Assembly (NCBI GenBank): GCA_002436405.1
Contig: DJLZ01000005.1
Location: 496,001-560,000 of the forward strand
DNA length: 64,000 bases
From: Proteobacteria bacterium UBA6503
GTDB lineage: Bacteria; Pseudomonadota; Alphaproteobacteria; UBA1280; UBA6503
Direction of reading: 5' to 3'
Each line of letters starts with the position of its first letter. Position 1 is the first letter of the stretch. The position numbers and the translations under genes are program-made. A model generated the notes under the pieces. The model was not told the origin of the DNA, ran no database searches, and worked only from the letters and a program-made list of their open reading frames with translations. This document shows positions 35,329 through 42,892 of this stretch, piece after piece.

Positions 35329-35829
35329 AAAAACTCGTTAAGTGTTTTTAGGGTGTCTCCCCGAAGGGAAACCAAAGCCCCTACGGACCTATTCACTTGA
35401 AAATACGTAAGCGTAAAGTCAAGCTTCAAGGGTGGCGGGCTAAGGTCGACACCGATGCAAAGCAACAGGTCCACAACTCTGGAACTCTCACCTTCAGGGT
35501 TTCCCCATCCAGATCAAGCCCCTCGGAAGCTTCTCACTGTTATCCACACCAGTATCTATAGTCACCTTAAAGCGTGCTTGGCCGAAGCCGTACAACCGCA
35601 CCAGTTCCTGTTCGTAGCGCACAGGCTGACTGGGCGACCCCATAAATAGTCGATAAGCACCGGGATCAGACCTACCGACCCGGAGAGAGCATCCGCTTGC
35701 AGCAGGAAGAACCTTTCGGTTCTAAAACACACTTCCCGCACCCCGAAGGGTTTGTTCCATGTGCCCAAGGGCGAGCCTTGCCTGCTGAATGCGAGGTTTC
35801 TCTCCGGTGAACCACCGGTTAAAGTGGTT
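35329..35829 (-). ncRNA. Putative large structured RNA downstream of AAA+ ATPase
   Basis: About 500 bases, GC-rich relative to the flanks, with many helices. A nested domain is built from AGAGA (35803-35799) with TCTCT (35688-35684), GCATT (35792-35788) with GATGC (35693-35689), and CAGCAGG (35787-35781) with CCTGCTG (35706-35700). These enclose three hairpins: CAAGG/CCTTG (35780-35766), ACCC-UUCG-GGGT (35751-35740) and AGAACC-GAAA-GGTTCT (35723-35708). Hairpins CCGGTG/CACCGG (35818-35804) and CCGGG/CCCGG (35683-35660) abut the nested domain exactly. A second domain is TGTGGACCT (35475-35467) with AGGTCCGTA (35390-35382), closing over CTTGAA/TTCAAG. GTTTCCC-UUCG-GGGAGAC is at 35372-35355. The tetraloops are UUCG/GAAA only on this strand. 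Could be a 3'-UTR-derived RNA or an independent gene. Class not recognised. Confidence 0.65.
35494..35643 (-). CDS. Possible 49-residue protein within the structured region
   Basis: ATG at 35643, stop TGA ending at 35494. The translation is protein-like, with segments such as RYEQELVRLYGFGQARF and KVTIDTGVDNSEKLPRG, and its third-position GC (about two thirds G or C) looks like that of the adjacent AAA+ gene. Against it: no clear Shine-Dalgarno sequence, and the same bases participate in several of the predicted RNA hairpins, including a GGC-UUCG-GCC loop. It may be a real small phage-like gene or a chance frame in GC-rich structured RNA. Confidence 0.35.
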   Translation of the reverse strand: MGSPSQPVRYEQELVRLYGFGQARFKVTIDTGVDNSEKLPRGLIWMGKP

Positions 35830-35835
35830 AACTGG

Positions 35836-36906
35836 TTACTCGGACGACGGTCCGCGGCGAAGAACATCCACATCGAGATAGTGAATGCGCTGCTGCGGTG
35901 TGCCCTTATCGCGGAGCATTGCGCTGAGAAGCGCAGTACCGAACGACTTGTCCTTCAGAAGCTTCTTGCCCAGCGCGTGCTCTTCCTTTTTGGCGAGCAT
36001 GCTGTTGATGAAGCTGTTGTTCAGGACTTCACGCGGCACGTCACAAACGAGGCGGCTTCCGCCGTTTCCGTCTGATTCAGTACGCACGTTGCGTTCCACC
36101 AACGTCTTGAAGTCTTCCGCCAGACGCACCAGTTCAGGCGGCGAAGGCGGCTTCGAGATGTTGCTGTTGCGACGAAGCTTGTTAGCTTGGGTCACGAGCG
36201 AGCGTGCAGCTTCATGGCCGATACCAGCGCGTTCCGTAAGGATACGCGTTTCGACCATGGGCTCCGGATAGTCCATGTAGACCACCCGACCACGACGCAG
36301 AAGCGCCGGGTGCAGATCGCGTTCGTCGTTCTTCGTGATAACCACGATGATGTTTTCCAGCTTGGCGAACAAACGTTCGACGCCGTTATCTTCACCCAGA
36401 CCCTGGACCGACAGATAACCGTCGTTCAGGAAGCCGAGCAAAAGAGCATCAATCGCGGTACGCGCCTTATCGATTTCGTCGATCAGGAGCACCACGGGGC
36501 CTTTCTGCGACTGACGCACAGCGTCATACAGAGGGCCGTAGATGTAAATATCGTCCTTGGTGTACTTCTTCTCGGCAAAGCCGGACTGTGCAACCACGGG
36601 CGCCTCGATGTTGATGTCACGAATGACTTCTTCATGCGAGGTGTCGGGGTGACAGCTGTACTGCAGGTATGCAGCACCAAGAGTTTTCGCAATGGCTTTC
36701 GCCATGTACGACTTACCGGCACCGGGAGGGCCGTCAAGGATGATCGTGGGCACTGCATCTTCGCCATCATCGCCCGAACCAGCCATCTGCTGGAGAGTCG
36801 AATAAGCGGCATACAGCGCGTCGAGGTCCACCGGGATGTACCCGTTCTTGTCCAAAGCGGACGTGAACTGAGGGAACGTGGCGGACTTGATGTTGAAAGT
36901 AGTCAT
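35836..36906 (-). CDS. MoxR/CbbQ-type AAA+ ATPase, foreign composition
   Basis: AAA+ protein of 356 residues. Counting from this start, Walker A GPPGAGKS is at about 59-66, Walker B LLIDEID at about 140-146, a sensor-1 region ITKNDERDLHPALLRRGR around 190-207 includes the Arg-finger pair, and a helical lid follows. Members of this clade usually remodel a partner and are encoded beside a VWA-domain protein. None is present here. The second of two adjacent ATGs (36906) is preferred because GAGG lies five bases before it, but only two before the ATG at 36909. Codon choice (ATC, GGC, CGC, CTG, GTC) is clearly GC-richer than in the neighbours, suggesting transfer. The structured region begins within 20 bases after the stop. 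Confidence 0.8.
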   Translation of the reverse strand: MTTFNIKSATFPQFTSALDKNGYIPVDLDALYAAYSTLQQMAGSGDDGEDAVPTIILDGPPGAGKSYMAKAIAKTLGAAYLQYSCHPDTSHEEVIRDINIEAPVVAQSGFAEKKYTKDDIYIYGPLYDAVRQSQKGPVVLLIDEIDKARTAIDALLLGFLNDGYLSVQGLGEDNGVERLFAKLENIIVVITKNDERDLHPALLRRGRVVYMDYPEPMVETRILTERAGIGHEAARSLVTQANKLRRNSNISKPPSPPELVRLAEDFKTLVERNVRTESDGNGGSRLVCDVPREVLNNSFINSMLAKKEEHALGKKLLKDKSFGTALLSAMLRDKGTPQQRIHYLDVDVLRRGPSSE

Positions 36907-36934
36907 CATGTCCTCACTAGACAGAACATAGCGG

Positions 36935-36955
36935 AAAAAGCAGGCGTAAACGCCT
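36935..36955 (-). promoter_or_regulatory. Terminator-like hairpin in AAA+ gene leader
   Basis: On the minus strand the stem AGGCG/CGCCT with loop TTTA is followed by GCTTTTT, 29 bases upstream of the AAA+ start. It resembles a small attenuator. The stem is only five base pairs, so this is a weak call. Confidence 0.3.
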
Positions 36956-37103
36956 TAACCCTTCGGCACTATGCGTGATAAAAAGAGTAGAATAAGAAAA
37001 GAGAAAAAAGATGAGCTATAAAGCAATTCCATGTACTATCACCCATACAGGCTCAAATTGCAAAGAAAAATAAACATTTAAATAGCAAAAAACAGGATTC
37101 TTC

Positions 37104-37886
37104 ATGTCAAACTCCCCTATTCCACTGGCTGACCTTAGTCTTTCAACAGCAGATATGGGCAAAGGTAAATACCTTAAAAACCACCCACTTAGCACTGATG
37201 TGCTGGTTGACCTTGAAACCCTGGGTATTGACTGCCAACCCTTTGCCGAGCGTGAGGTTATTGTGACGCGTACCAACCCGCCGATTAAGTCAAAACACAT
37301 GACCGAAAAAGTGTGGTATCGCCAAACCCCCGCACAAATGCTGGTAAAAGCAAACGACCTTGTTCAACAGCAAGGCTACAAACTTTACGTTAAAGATGCT
37401 TACCGCCCACTTGGCGTGCAGCAAGAGTTTTGGGATTACTTTATGGGCCTAGCCGCTGAGCGCACAGGTTCAATCAACAATGATGAACTTGTGGCCTATG
37501 CCTCGCAGTTTTGCTCAAACCCTACAAGCTTTGACCCTGATCAACCAAGCACATGGCCCTTGCACATTACTGGCGGCGCCGTAGACCTAACGCTGAAAGA
37601 CCTTAAAACAGGTGAAGAACTTTTGATGGAACCACAAGGCAGTGCCTACGGCGACATTAGCCATACACACTATGCTGAAAAAATGCTAGCCGAAGCCCCA
37701 ACATCAGAATGGGAAGAAATTGCCAAGAACCGTCGTATTCTATACAACGCAATGCTTGAAGTTGGCTTTACAAACTACCCACACGAATGGTGGCACTATG
37801 ACTTTGGAACGCCTATGTACGGCTTATTGAATGACCCAGTAGCCCCTGAGTTTTTCTATGGGTATATTCCGAATCCTGAAGCATAG
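37104..37886 (+). CDS. VanX-like D-Ala-D-Ala dipeptidase (peptidase M15D)
   Basis: Zn-dependent dipeptidase of 260 residues. Metal ligands are in HITGGAVDL (H154, D161) and EWWHYDFG (H231), with the catalytic Glu E228. The substrate-binding Arg is in KDAYRP (R101). No signal peptide, so probably cytoplasmic, as for VanX/DdpX. No vanHA genes are nearby, so peptidoglycan-peptide turnover is likelier than glycopeptide resistance. Divergent from the AAA+ gene and followed by its own terminator. Confidence 0.88.
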   Translation: MSNSPIPLADLSLSTADMGKGKYLKNHPLSTDVLVDLETLGIDCQPFAEREVIVTRTNPPIKSKHMTEKVWYRQTPAQMLVKANDLVQQQGYKLYVKDAYRPLGVQQEFWDYFMGLAAERTGSINNDELVAYASQFCSNPTSFDPDQPSTWPLHITGGAVDLTLKDLKTGEELLMEPQGSAYGDISHTHYAEKMLAEAPTSEWEEIAKNRRILYNAMLEVGFTNYPHEWWHYDFGTPMYGLLNDPVAPEFFYGYIPNPEA

Positions 37887-37902
37887 AGCCTATGCACAAA
37901 TT

Positions 37903-37945
37903 AAAAATGACTGAATTTGGGGACACAAATTCAGCCATTTTCGTT
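37903..37945 (+). terminator. Terminator after VanX-like gene
   Basis: Long imperfect stem AAAATGACTGAATTTG/CAAATTCAGCCATTTT with loop GGGACA, running into a T-containing stretch 17 bases past the stop. Confidence 0.8.
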
Positions 37946-37961
37946 GGGAAGTGATAGGGAG

Positions 37962-38156
37962 TCAAGACGCCTTCTGAACTACAAAGTACTCAAAAAATGC
38001 CTCTGGCAGCTCAGCAGACTCACTCGTCAACGTACGCTCATCACGTACCATGGTTGGATCGTCTTTCTCAATTATTTCAAAGACGTCAAACTTACCCATG
38101 CCCGAAAACTTCGGGTCGGAAATTGAGCCACTAAGTGCTGTTGTTGAAGTAGACAT
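37962..38156 (-). CDS. Small hypothetical protein
   Basis: 64 residues from the ATG at 38156, which has GAGGGA ten bases upstream. An in-frame ATG at 38189 lacks a ribosome binding site. Ser/Thr-rich N-terminus (STSTTALSGS), acidic middle, aromatic C-terminus (LPEAFFEYFVV). No signal peptide or membrane segment. Between the VanX terminator and rsmI, transcribed with the latter's strand. Family not recognised. Confidence 0.5.
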   Translation of the reverse strand: MSTSTTALSGSISDPKFSGMGKFDVFEIIEKDDPTMVRDERTLTSESAELPEAFFEYFVVQKAS

Positions 38157-38244
38157 TTTCGTCGGTCCCTCAGGTTGTTTTGTAGTCATCTAGCATGACA
38201 AAAACATAGATGCACCGACCGTGCCAACTTTGAGAATATGAGGG

Positions 38245-39093
38245 TTATTTTTTCTGAATTTCGAGTGTTTTTTGATAAACATCGCCTTTATTCAGGCCGT
38301 ATTTATCAGCCAGAACATCACGGATTTCCTTGGTTTTCATCCCCTGCTCTAGCATGGCTGAAATTTCTGATTCTAAATCATCACCTTCAAGGTCTTTTTG
38401 GCCCGCATCTTTTGCAGCACCTTCTACCACCAATGTCATTTCGCCTAAAATGGCATCACGGCTATTAAGGTTTGCCAGAACGTCGGTGATTGTACCGCCA
38501 ATAAATTCTTCGTGTTGTTTAGTCAGTTCACGACATAGGCAGATTTGACGATCCCCCAATTGCTGGGCAATAGCTTCAAGCGCTTTAACAATACGGCGTG
38601 GTGATTCAAACAAGACCAATGTGGTTTGGCTTGTTTCAAAAGGCTGTAGTACCTTTTTAATATCGCCAGATTTACGTGGCAAAAAGCCGATAAAGCGAAA
38701 GTCTTCCGCAGGAAGACCACTTGCAGCTAGCGCCGTTGGCACAGCAGAAACACCGGGAATAACCTCAACCGTACCACCGCCTGCACGTACGTGTTTCGCC
38801 GCTTGGTACCCAGGGTCTGAAATTGTAGGCATGCCCGCATCGGTAATAAGGGCAATGCTTTTGCCTTCGTTTAAAAAGGCAAGTAAACCTTTAGCGCTGT
38901 CAGCCTCGTTATGGGCATGGTGCGCAATTAGTTTTTCAGGCTTAATTTGAAAGTGTGTAAGTAAGTGGCGAGCTTTGCGTGTATCTTCAGCGGCAATAAC
39001 ATCAACTGATTTTAGCGTTTCTACCGCACGGTAGGTCATGTCACCGTAGTTACCGATTGAAACACCTACAAGATAAAGCTTACCACTCGTCAT
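38245..39093 (-). CDS. rsmI: 16S rRNA (cytidine(1402)-2'-O)-methyltransferase
   Basis: Methylates the ribose of C1402 in the ribosomal decoding centre. 282 residues. Tetrapyrrole-methylase-like fold with LYLVGVSIGNYGDMTYRAVETL, IAAEDTRKARHLLTHF, ITDAGMPTISDPGY and PGVSAVPTALAASGLP. The first motif has GVSIGN where GTPIGN is usual. Its start overlaps the end of the neighbouring A1408-methyltransferase-like gene by 14 bases, which suggests co-transcription of two decoding-site methylases. Confidence 0.92.
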   Translation of the reverse strand: MTSGKLYLVGVSIGNYGDMTYRAVETLKSVDVIAAEDTRKARHLLTHFQIKPEKLIAHHAHNEADSAKGLLAFLNEGKSIALITDAGMPTISDPGYQAAKHVRAGGGTVEVIPGVSAVPTALAASGLPAEDFRFIGFLPRKSGDIKKVLQPFETSQTTLVLFESPRRIVKALEAIAQQLGDRQICLCRELTKQHEEFIGGTITDVLANLNSRDAILGEMTLVVEGAAKDAGQKDLEGDDLESEISAMLEQGMKTKEIRDVLADKYGLNKGDVYQKTLEIQKK

Positions 39094-39745
39094 GGATAAC
39101 CCCAGTCATCAACAAGCTATTGCGACCACTGCGGCGCACCAAGCGCCCTGCCCATGTTGATGGGTGGTCTTTAAGATCATCCGCTGAAACAAACTTAGTT
39201 TCGGTAGTTTCGATACCAAGGTCGTTCCACGCGGGGATAAGTGTTTTTTTCACGTAGTCTTCGTCAACTTCAGGCAGACCCATGTCTTGGCGCTGGGTTT
39301 CGTTCTCGAACACATAAAGGTTGAGGTAAAACTTAAAGTCAGACTCTGGCTTACCGATTGACTTCATGTTGTGCATTGGGATTGGGTCACTCCCGACAAG
39401 GGCGTACATTAAGCTCCCCCACGGGAAGTTCCACTGCACTTCATCGGCAATACCTTCAAGTGGTGGCATACGCTCAAGCACGTTGGCACATAGAAAAATC
39501 ACATTTGGGCAACCACCACGGCTTGGCTTTTTGGCGGCCTTTGCTGAGGCCACAGCCAAACTTTCACGTGCTGCGTCAACGCCAATGTAAAAAACGTCGG
39601 GGTTTTCTTTAGCAAGGCGGTAAGGCAACATGCCATCACCACAGCCAAGGTCAACCACCACACGGCGAAAGCCCTGCAGTTTATCTTGCAGGGCTTCAGC
39701 TGTGAGTTCGTGGCTTTTTTTACCGATGATTTGTTCTAAAGACAT
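39080..39745 (-). CDS. Kam/NpmA-like 16S rRNA A1408 methyltransferase homologue
   Basis: SAM-dependent methyltransferase of 221 residues from the ATG at 39745 (an ATG at 39763 is also in frame). The SAM motif is VVVDLGCGDGMLPYRLAKEN. The segments IGVDAARESLAVASAKAAKKP and RGGCPNVIFLCANVLERMP, followed by FPWGSLMYAL and STWAGRLVRRSGR near the C-terminus, match the layout of the 16S rRNA m1A1408 methyltransferases (KamA/KamB/NpmA), which give high-level aminoglycoside resistance. Assignment is from remembered family motifs. Actual methylation of A1408 is inferred. Confidence 0.7.
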   Translation of the reverse strand: MSLEQIIGKKSHELTAEALQDKLQGFRRVVVDLGCGDGMLPYRLAKENPDVFYIGVDAARESLAVASAKAAKKPSRGGCPNVIFLCANVLERMPPLEGIADEVQWNFPWGSLMYALVGSDPIPMHNMKSIGKPESDFKFYLNLYVFENETQRQDMGLPEVDEDYVKKTLIPAWNDLGIETTETKFVSADDLKDHPSTWAGRLVRRSGRNSLLMTGVIHDEW

Positions 39746-39885
39746 AGTTCTTTTACTTAGCATTGTTAAGCAAAGTAATCGGGATGAAATTTTGCGTTTT
39801 AACGAAGGCTAGCAGCGTAAGTTTAGTTAAACTAAATGCGCAGCGCAGCCAAGGTAAAACGTAAAAGGTCGCCCGAGTACGAGGC

Positions 39886-41277
39886 TTAACCGTGAATTTG
39901 TAGCTTATCTACCGCCAACGCCGCTTCCTTAGTGGTCTCTGACATTGTTGGGTGAGCATGAATCGTACGTGCTAGATCTTCAGCTGAGGCTGAAAATTCA
40001 ATCGCAACGGCGCCTTCAGCAATCAGCTCAGAAGCGTTTGTGCCCATAGCGTGCATACCAAGAAGCTTATCGGTTTTCTTATCAGCGATAATCTTCACAA
40101 AGCCGTCTTCAGCGTCAACAGCCATCGCACGGCCGTTGGCAGCAAAGTTAAACTTACCCGTTTTAACTTCGTGGCCTTTTTCTTTGGCTTCGTCTTCAGT
40201 CATGCCTACGCCTGCAATTTCAGGCTCAGTGTAAACAACTGAAGCAATAGCGTTGTAGTTTACGTGGCCAAAGTGGCCTGCAATTTTCTCAACTGCGGCA
40301 ACACCCTCTTCGCTACCTTTGTGGGCTAGCATTGGGCCTGGCACACAGTCACCAACGGCGTAGATTGTGTTTACTGATGTTTTGTAGTTTTCGTCGATTT
40401 TAATAAAACCACGGTTATCAACTTCAACACCTACTTCGCTTAGGCCAAGCTTATCGGTGTTCGGGCGGCGGCCAACACAAACAAGGATTTTGTCACCCTT
40501 GATTTTCTCAGATTTACCGTCTTTTGTTTCGTAAGTAAGTTCAACACCATCTTTAGCTGATTTTTGCTCAACAACTTTAGCACCCAAAATAAATTCAAGG
40601 CCTTGCTTTTCAAATGAACGCTTAGCGGCTTTGCGCAAGTCTTTGTCCATAGTTACAAGTAGTTCATCTTCAAGGTCGATAAGGGTTACTTTTGAACCTA
40701 GGCGGCGCCATACGCTGCCCATTTCTAGGCCAATAACACCGGCACCCACAACAATCATGTGCTTAGGCACTGCTGGTAACGACAATGCGCCAGTTGAGCT
40801 TACGATGTTATCGTCAAACTTAAGGTGTGGTAGTTCTACTGGCTTTGAACCTGTAGCGATAAGAATGTTCTTCGCTTTTAGGGTTTCTTTACCATCATCG
40901 ATGCTAACGGTTGTACCGTCAGTGATGGTTGCCCAGCCGTTAATCACAGTAATTTTGTTTTTCTGCATCAGCATTTTAATGCCGCCAGTAAGCTTGGTTA
41001 CTACGCCGTCTTTACGGGCTAGCATCTTTTTAAGGTCAAGCGTTGCGCCTTTAACTTCAATACCGTGGTCAGCGAGGTGCTGCACTTCTTCAAAACGCTC
41101 TGATGAGTTCAGTAGTGCTTTTGATGGAATACAACCAACGTTTAGGCAAGTCCCCCCTAGGGTTGCGTATTTCTCGACCAAGCCAACTTTAAGGCCAAGT
41201 TGTGCGCCGCGAATTGCAGCAACATAACCAGCTGGGCCTGAGCCAATAACAATAAGGTCAAATTCTTTGGTAGCCAT
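39886..41277 (-). CDS. lpd: Dihydrolipoyl dehydrogenase (E3)
   Basis: FAD flavoprotein reoxidising dihydrolipoamide in 2-oxoacid dehydrogenase complexes. Start at 41277, supported by GGAG nine bases upstream. The longer frame adds an unrelated leader. 463 residues. FAD motif LIVIGSGPAGYVAAI, redox disulfide GGTCLNVGCIPSKALL, NAD motif VVGAGVIGLEMGSVW, and the C-terminal His-Glu pair in HAHPTMSE. Same strand as sucA and sucB but separated from them by three other genes. Confidence 0.96.
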   Translation of the reverse strand: MATKEFDLIVIGSGPAGYVAAIRGAQLGLKVGLVEKYATLGGTCLNVGCIPSKALLNSSERFEEVQHLADHGIEVKGATLDLKKMLARKDGVVTKLTGGIKMLMQKNKITVINGWATITDGTTVSIDDGKETLKAKNILIATGSKPVELPHLKFDDNIVSSTGALSLPAVPKHMIVVGAGVIGLEMGSVWRRLGSKVTLIDLEDELLVTMDKDLRKAAKRSFEKQGLEFILGAKVVEQKSAKDGVELTYETKDGKSEKIKGDKILVCVGRRPNTDKLGLSEVGVEVDNRGFIKIDENYKTSVNTIYAVGDCVPGPMLAHKGSEEGVAAVEKIAGHFGHVNYNAIASVVYTEPEIAGVGMTEDEAKEKGHEVKTGKFNFAANGRAMAVDAEDGFVKIIADKKTDKLLGMHAMGTNASELIAEGAVAIEFSASAEDLARTIHAHPTMSETTKEAALAVDKLQIHG

Positions 41278-41353
41278 TTGAGGGAACTCCGTGTTTGTAA
41301 ATCTTTTTAAATTTGAGCAAAGAATACAGGATTCAGCCATAAAAGGCTACAGG

Positions 41354-42892
41354 CTAAGAGCGGGAATAGTCATTTTCTTTAGCATTTTCACGGTCATTAA
41401 CGTGCAGGCTTTCGGGCGCTTTTGGTGGCTCTTTATCCGCAATAGGCTGCAAGCGTGGGTCAGGCTCAATTTTGGCCATATGATCCGCACGGTTACGCAG
41501 AACATTCATCACCTTTTCTTCATGGGCTGAAAGGCGGCGCTCATTTGCAACAAAACGCTCACGCATGGCAAGTAGGTGTTTTTGCCCTTCTGGGCCCATA
41601 AACTCAGGGCGGCGTGTTTGGTTATAAGCCAGTACGGCCTGTACCTCAACCAGATGGTCAGTGGCACGTTCAGGGGCATCACGTAGCAGGCCCTTTACGG
41701 CAGCTGCTGTACGGTCTGCGTGTTTTTGAATCCCCTCGTCTGTCGGCATAATAACTTGGCGGTCTTTTTTACGGGCTGAATATTCTTCTGCCATCTTTAA
41801 AACGTCAGCCTTTGCATTTTCAAGGCTTTGCTCAGCCTCTGGCCCTTCTGACTTACACAAAAAGGCATGGGTTGCCATACGGGCAGCCGCTGCGTTTTTA
41901 AAGAACTGCGTACGGCTCCACCCCAAGTTTGCCGTAAAGTAAACTGCTACTTGGTCTAGTTGTTCTTCTGGGGTTTCATCTACCAATTTTTGCACGGCAT
42001 CTTCGTTTGCAGCTAGCTTATCAAGCACCGAGTGCATGCCGTATTTAAAGCTACTTGTTGAAGTCCCCTTCATAACAAAGCCAGCCGCACGTGTATCAGC
42101 TAATGTACGCACCATACTAAATGAGCCGCCTTTTTTAAGGTGATGTAGCACAGCGGCCGTATCGCAAATGGTTTCATCAACATAGCCCGCGTAAAGGTCT
42201 TTGCTAAGTTCGGTATTGCGGGTTTTGGCACGAATAATAGGGTTATCGCCTTCAAAGCGGGCTTTCAAGCGCTCAAAGCAGCCAAATTTTTCAGCCTTAC
42301 TGGTTTTAGTAGGGTCGTAGAAATCATCATCAAGCTTGTAGGTTGAGGCATTACGTGCGTGCTGAAGTTCATGCGCCAACACAAATTGATGTACTTCAGC
42401 AAGGCTTACATCATCGGGCATTTTGTAACGCTGCGGCGGAATACCTGCAAGGCCAGCCATAATCTCGGTACGGGTTTGTACATCAGATGTACCAAAAACC
42501 ATTTGGTTTAGGTTACGGCCCCCGCCCTGCCATTTTGTTTGGTAATAGGTGCTCATACCACGACCGTCATCAATACGCTCAAGAAGCATGCTCTGCATTT
42601 TGTCTTTAATGCCTTCACGCTTGTAGTCTTCAGGTGGCAAATCTTTAAACATACCCTGGCGGGCATCAAGTACCACACTGCCATAATCCACTTTAAAGAC
42701 TGAGCTTTGCTGCCCAACAGTGCCCGCTTCAAACGTAAAGTACTTCAAGCGGTCAATAATACTTACGTTCATCCCAGGGTAACGGCGGTACAGGTTACCA
42801 ACATGTACTAAGCCAGCTGTGTTACCTGCAAATTGCAGCCCTTGCTTATCAATATCGTGCCAAGTTAGGGGCATTCTTTTAGCTTCGCTCAT
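41354..42892 (-). CDS. Putative gluzincin-like metallopeptidase, paralogue 2
   Basis: 512 residues, family not recognised. The motif HELQHAR at about 174-180 has the HExxH form of zinc metallopeptidases. About 62 residues later comes VDETICDTAAVLHHLKKGG, where the conserved E-x3-D (E240, D244) matches the third-ligand signature of gluzincins. The C-terminal third is helical and charged, rich in MRERFVANERRLSAHEEKV-like segments. No signal peptide or membrane helix. It is paralogous to the gene immediately upstream: both share the HELQHAR and AVLHHLKxGG blocks and their order. Start codon overlaps the upstream gene by 14 bases. Proteolytic activity is inferred. Confidence 0.65.
   Translation of the reverse strand: MSEAKRMPLTWHDIDKQGLQFAGNTAGLVHVGNLYRRYPGMNVSIIDRLKYFTFEAGTVGQQSSVFKVDYGSVVLDARQGMFKDLPPEDYKREGIKDKMQSMLLERIDDGRGMSTYYQTKWQGGGRNLNQMVFGTSDVQTRTEIMAGLAGIPPQRYKMPDDVSLAEVHQFVLAHELQHARNASTYKLDDDFYDPTKTSKAEKFGCFERLKARFEGDNPIIRAKTRNTELSKDLYAGYVDETICDTAAVLHHLKKGGSFSMVRTLADTRAAGFVMKGTSTSSFKYGMHSVLDKLAANEDAVQKLVDETPEEQLDQVAVYFTANLGWSRTQFFKNAAAARMATHAFLCKSEGPEAEQSLENAKADVLKMAEEYSARKKDRQVIMPTDEGIQKHADRTAAAVKGLLRDAPERATDHLVEVQAVLAYNQTRRPEFMGPEGQKHLLAMRERFVANERRLSAHEEKVMNVLRNRADHMAKIEPDPRLQPIADKEPPKAPESLHVNDRENAKENDYSRS

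Noticed and set aside
35286..35474. 62-codon minus-strand frame with GTG start, with AAGGTGAG upstream
   Set aside because: The frame reads straight through the strong terminator, so a full product is unlikely.
35540..35548. TTATCCACA (DnaA box) within the structured RNA region
   Set aside because: Isolated and inside predicted structure with no origin-like features around it; probably chance.
35296..35829. RNase P RNA, tmRNA, group I or group II intron as identity of the structured region
   Set aside because: No GAGGAAAGTCC or ACAGAA..GGCTTAT (RNase P), no tRNA-like domain or tag (tmRNA), no domain V-like helix (group II), and no recognisable P/Q/R/S core (group I).
35562..35873. 103-codon minus-strand frame overlapping the end of the AAA+ gene
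   Set aside because: It overlaps the ATPase in another frame, runs through the nested hairpins, and its amino-acid composition is Cys/Arg/Trp-rich in a way typical of GC-rich non-coding sequence.
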